DNA from: an uncultured Oscillospiraceae bacterium
GTDB lineage: Bacteria > Bacillota_A > Clostridia > Oscillospirales > Oscillospiraceae
Direction: 5' to 3'
Assembly (NCBI GenBank): GCA_944386965.1
Contig: CALXDE010000141.1
Span: 1 to 12,984, forward strand
DNA length: 12,984 bases
The notes below the pieces were generated by a model. That model worked only from the letters and a program-made list of their open reading frames with translations. It did not search any database and was not told the DNA's origin. Made by a program: the position numbers and the translations under genes. Shown here in pieces: positions 12,202-12,984 of this stretch; the stretch's first letter is position 1; every line of letters begins with the position of its first letter.

Positions 12202-12984
12202 GACACGCGAAACTGACGAGAGAGAGCTTCCACGTGTTCCAGGCCAACGCCCAGAACGCGCTGAAGCAGAGCCAGCAGGTGCCCTCCGTGCTGATCTGCG
12301 CCGGCACCGGCTGCATCGCCGGCGGCGCCATGAAGATCTACGACAACCTGCGGGCCGAGTGCGAGCAGCGGGGGCTGCAGGTCTATGTGGGCCTCAAGCA
12401 CGACACCGACGAGGAGAAGAGCCTCCATGTGAAGATGAGCGGCTGCCACGGCTTCTGCGAGATGGGGCCCCTGGTCCATATCGAGCCCATGGGGGTCATG
12501 TACATCCACGTCAAGCCCGAGGACTGCCACGAGATCCTGGAAAAGACCGTCCTGGGCGGGGAGATCATTGACCGGCTGGTGTATCACCTGGACGGGGTGG
12601 CCTATCCCCGGCAGGCGGACATCCCCTTCTACAAGAAGCAGCACCGGGTGGTGCTGGAGAACTGCGGCAGCAGCGACGCCGAGGACATCGAGGAGTACAT
12701 TGCCAAGGGCGGCTACGCCGGCTTTGAGAAAGCCCTCTTCGAGATGACCGACGAGGAGATCTGCAAGGACATCATCGCCTCCGGCCTCCGGGGCCGGGGC
12801 GGCGGCGGCTTCCCCGCCGGCCGGAAGTGGGACGGCGCCCGGAGGCAGAAGTCCGACAAGAAGTACATCGTCTGCAACGGCGACGAGGGCGACCCCGGCG
12901 CGTTCATGGACCGCTCCATCATGGAGGGCAACCCCCACAGCGTGCTGGAGGGCATGATGATCGCCGGCCTGGCCGTGGGCAGCG
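12198..12984 (+). CDS. nuoF: NuoF-like flavin/NADH subunit with N-terminal [2Fe-2S] domain (partial, 3' end missing)
   Basis: NADH- and FMN-binding subunit (51-kDa NuoF / HydB / HndC family); 262 codons are visible and the frame runs off the window. ATG 12198 overlaps the nuoE stop by four bases. Residues 28-110 form an extra thioredoxin-like [2Fe-2S] domain: Cys34 and Cys39 (CAGTGC), Cys83 and Cys87 (CHGFC). This extension is absent from complex I NuoF but typical of HydB of bifurcating hydrogenases and of NAD-dependent formate dehydrogenases. The flavoprotein core starts at about 150 (HRVVLENCG) and has the NADH/FMN glycine-rich loop GLRGRGGGGFPAGRKW (196-211) and CNGDEGDPGAFMDR (226-239). 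The missing part should carry the [4Fe-4S] site and perhaps ferredoxin domains. Hydrogenase partner versus formate dehydrogenase partner cannot be decided here. Confidence 0.93.
   Translation, partial: MRHAKLTRESFHVFQANAQNALKQSQQVPSVLICAGTGCIAGGAMKIYDNLRAECEQRGLQVYVGLKHDTDEEKSLHVKMSGCHGFCEMGPLVHIEPMGVMYIHVKPEDCHEILEKTVLGGEIIDRLVYHLDGVAYPRQADIPFYKKQHRVVLENCGSSDAEDIEEYIAKGGYAGFEKALFEMTDEEICKDIIASGLRGRGGGGFPAGRKWDGARRQKSDKKYIVCNGDEGDPGAFMDRSIMEGNPHSVLEGMMIAGLAVGS

Overview
The window comes from a GC-rich anaerobic Firmicute, most likely a member of the Oscillospiraceae (Flavonifractor / Lawsonibacter / Intestinimonas type). This is inferred from GC-rich coding DNA with Gram-positive Shine-Dalgarno sites (AGGAGG-like), TTG and GTG starts, clostridial families (DUF975, DUF2752, DUF4234), and a flavin-dependent NADH dehydrogenase/hydrogenase module. 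No tRNA, rRNA, CRISPR array or transposase was seen. All gene identities rest on reading the proteins; no database search was run.

Layout: (1) 1-1392 (+), the end of a polyamine ABC transporter operon (potC tail, then lipoprotein potD), closed by a strong terminator that faces (2) 1489-3663 (-), a secreted M28-type zinc peptidase lipoprotein with its own promoter. (3) 3814-5028, a divergent pair: a free-standing NIF3-insert (CutA/PII-like) protein on the minus strand and a DUF975 membrane protein on the plus strand. Their candidate promoters share one palindromic -35 hexamer. (4) 5075-5784 (-), a two-gene unit of small membrane proteins, DUF4234 then DUF2752, coupled by a TGATG overlap. (5) 5883-11341 (-), a complete valine/isoleucine operon ilvB-ilvN-ilvC-ilvD with promoter, leader peptide, attenuator and final terminator. 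(6) 11505-12984 (+), divergent from ilv: promoter, structured leader, then nuoE-like and nuoF-like subunits of a soluble NADH-linked iron-sulfur complex, probably an [FeFe]-hydrogenase or similar bifurcating enzyme continuing past the window.

The most interesting part is the 770-bp control region between ilvB and nuoE. On the ilv side it holds a 48-codon leader ORF (11095-11241) whose first 23 residues include 14 Ile, Leu or Val. A perfect 12-bp terminator hairpin with a T-run follows, and a stretch inside the ORF can pair with the terminator arm. This is the arrangement of a classical ribosome-mediated attenuator. On the nuoE side, a Rex-like palindrome (TTGTTA-N6-TAACGA) overlaps the -10 box, suggesting NADH/NAD+ control, and a GC-rich, hairpin-filled leader of about 180 nt follows. 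Biosynthesis of branched-chain amino acids, which consumes NADPH and pyruvate, and a redox enzyme are thus transcribed back to back under different sensors.
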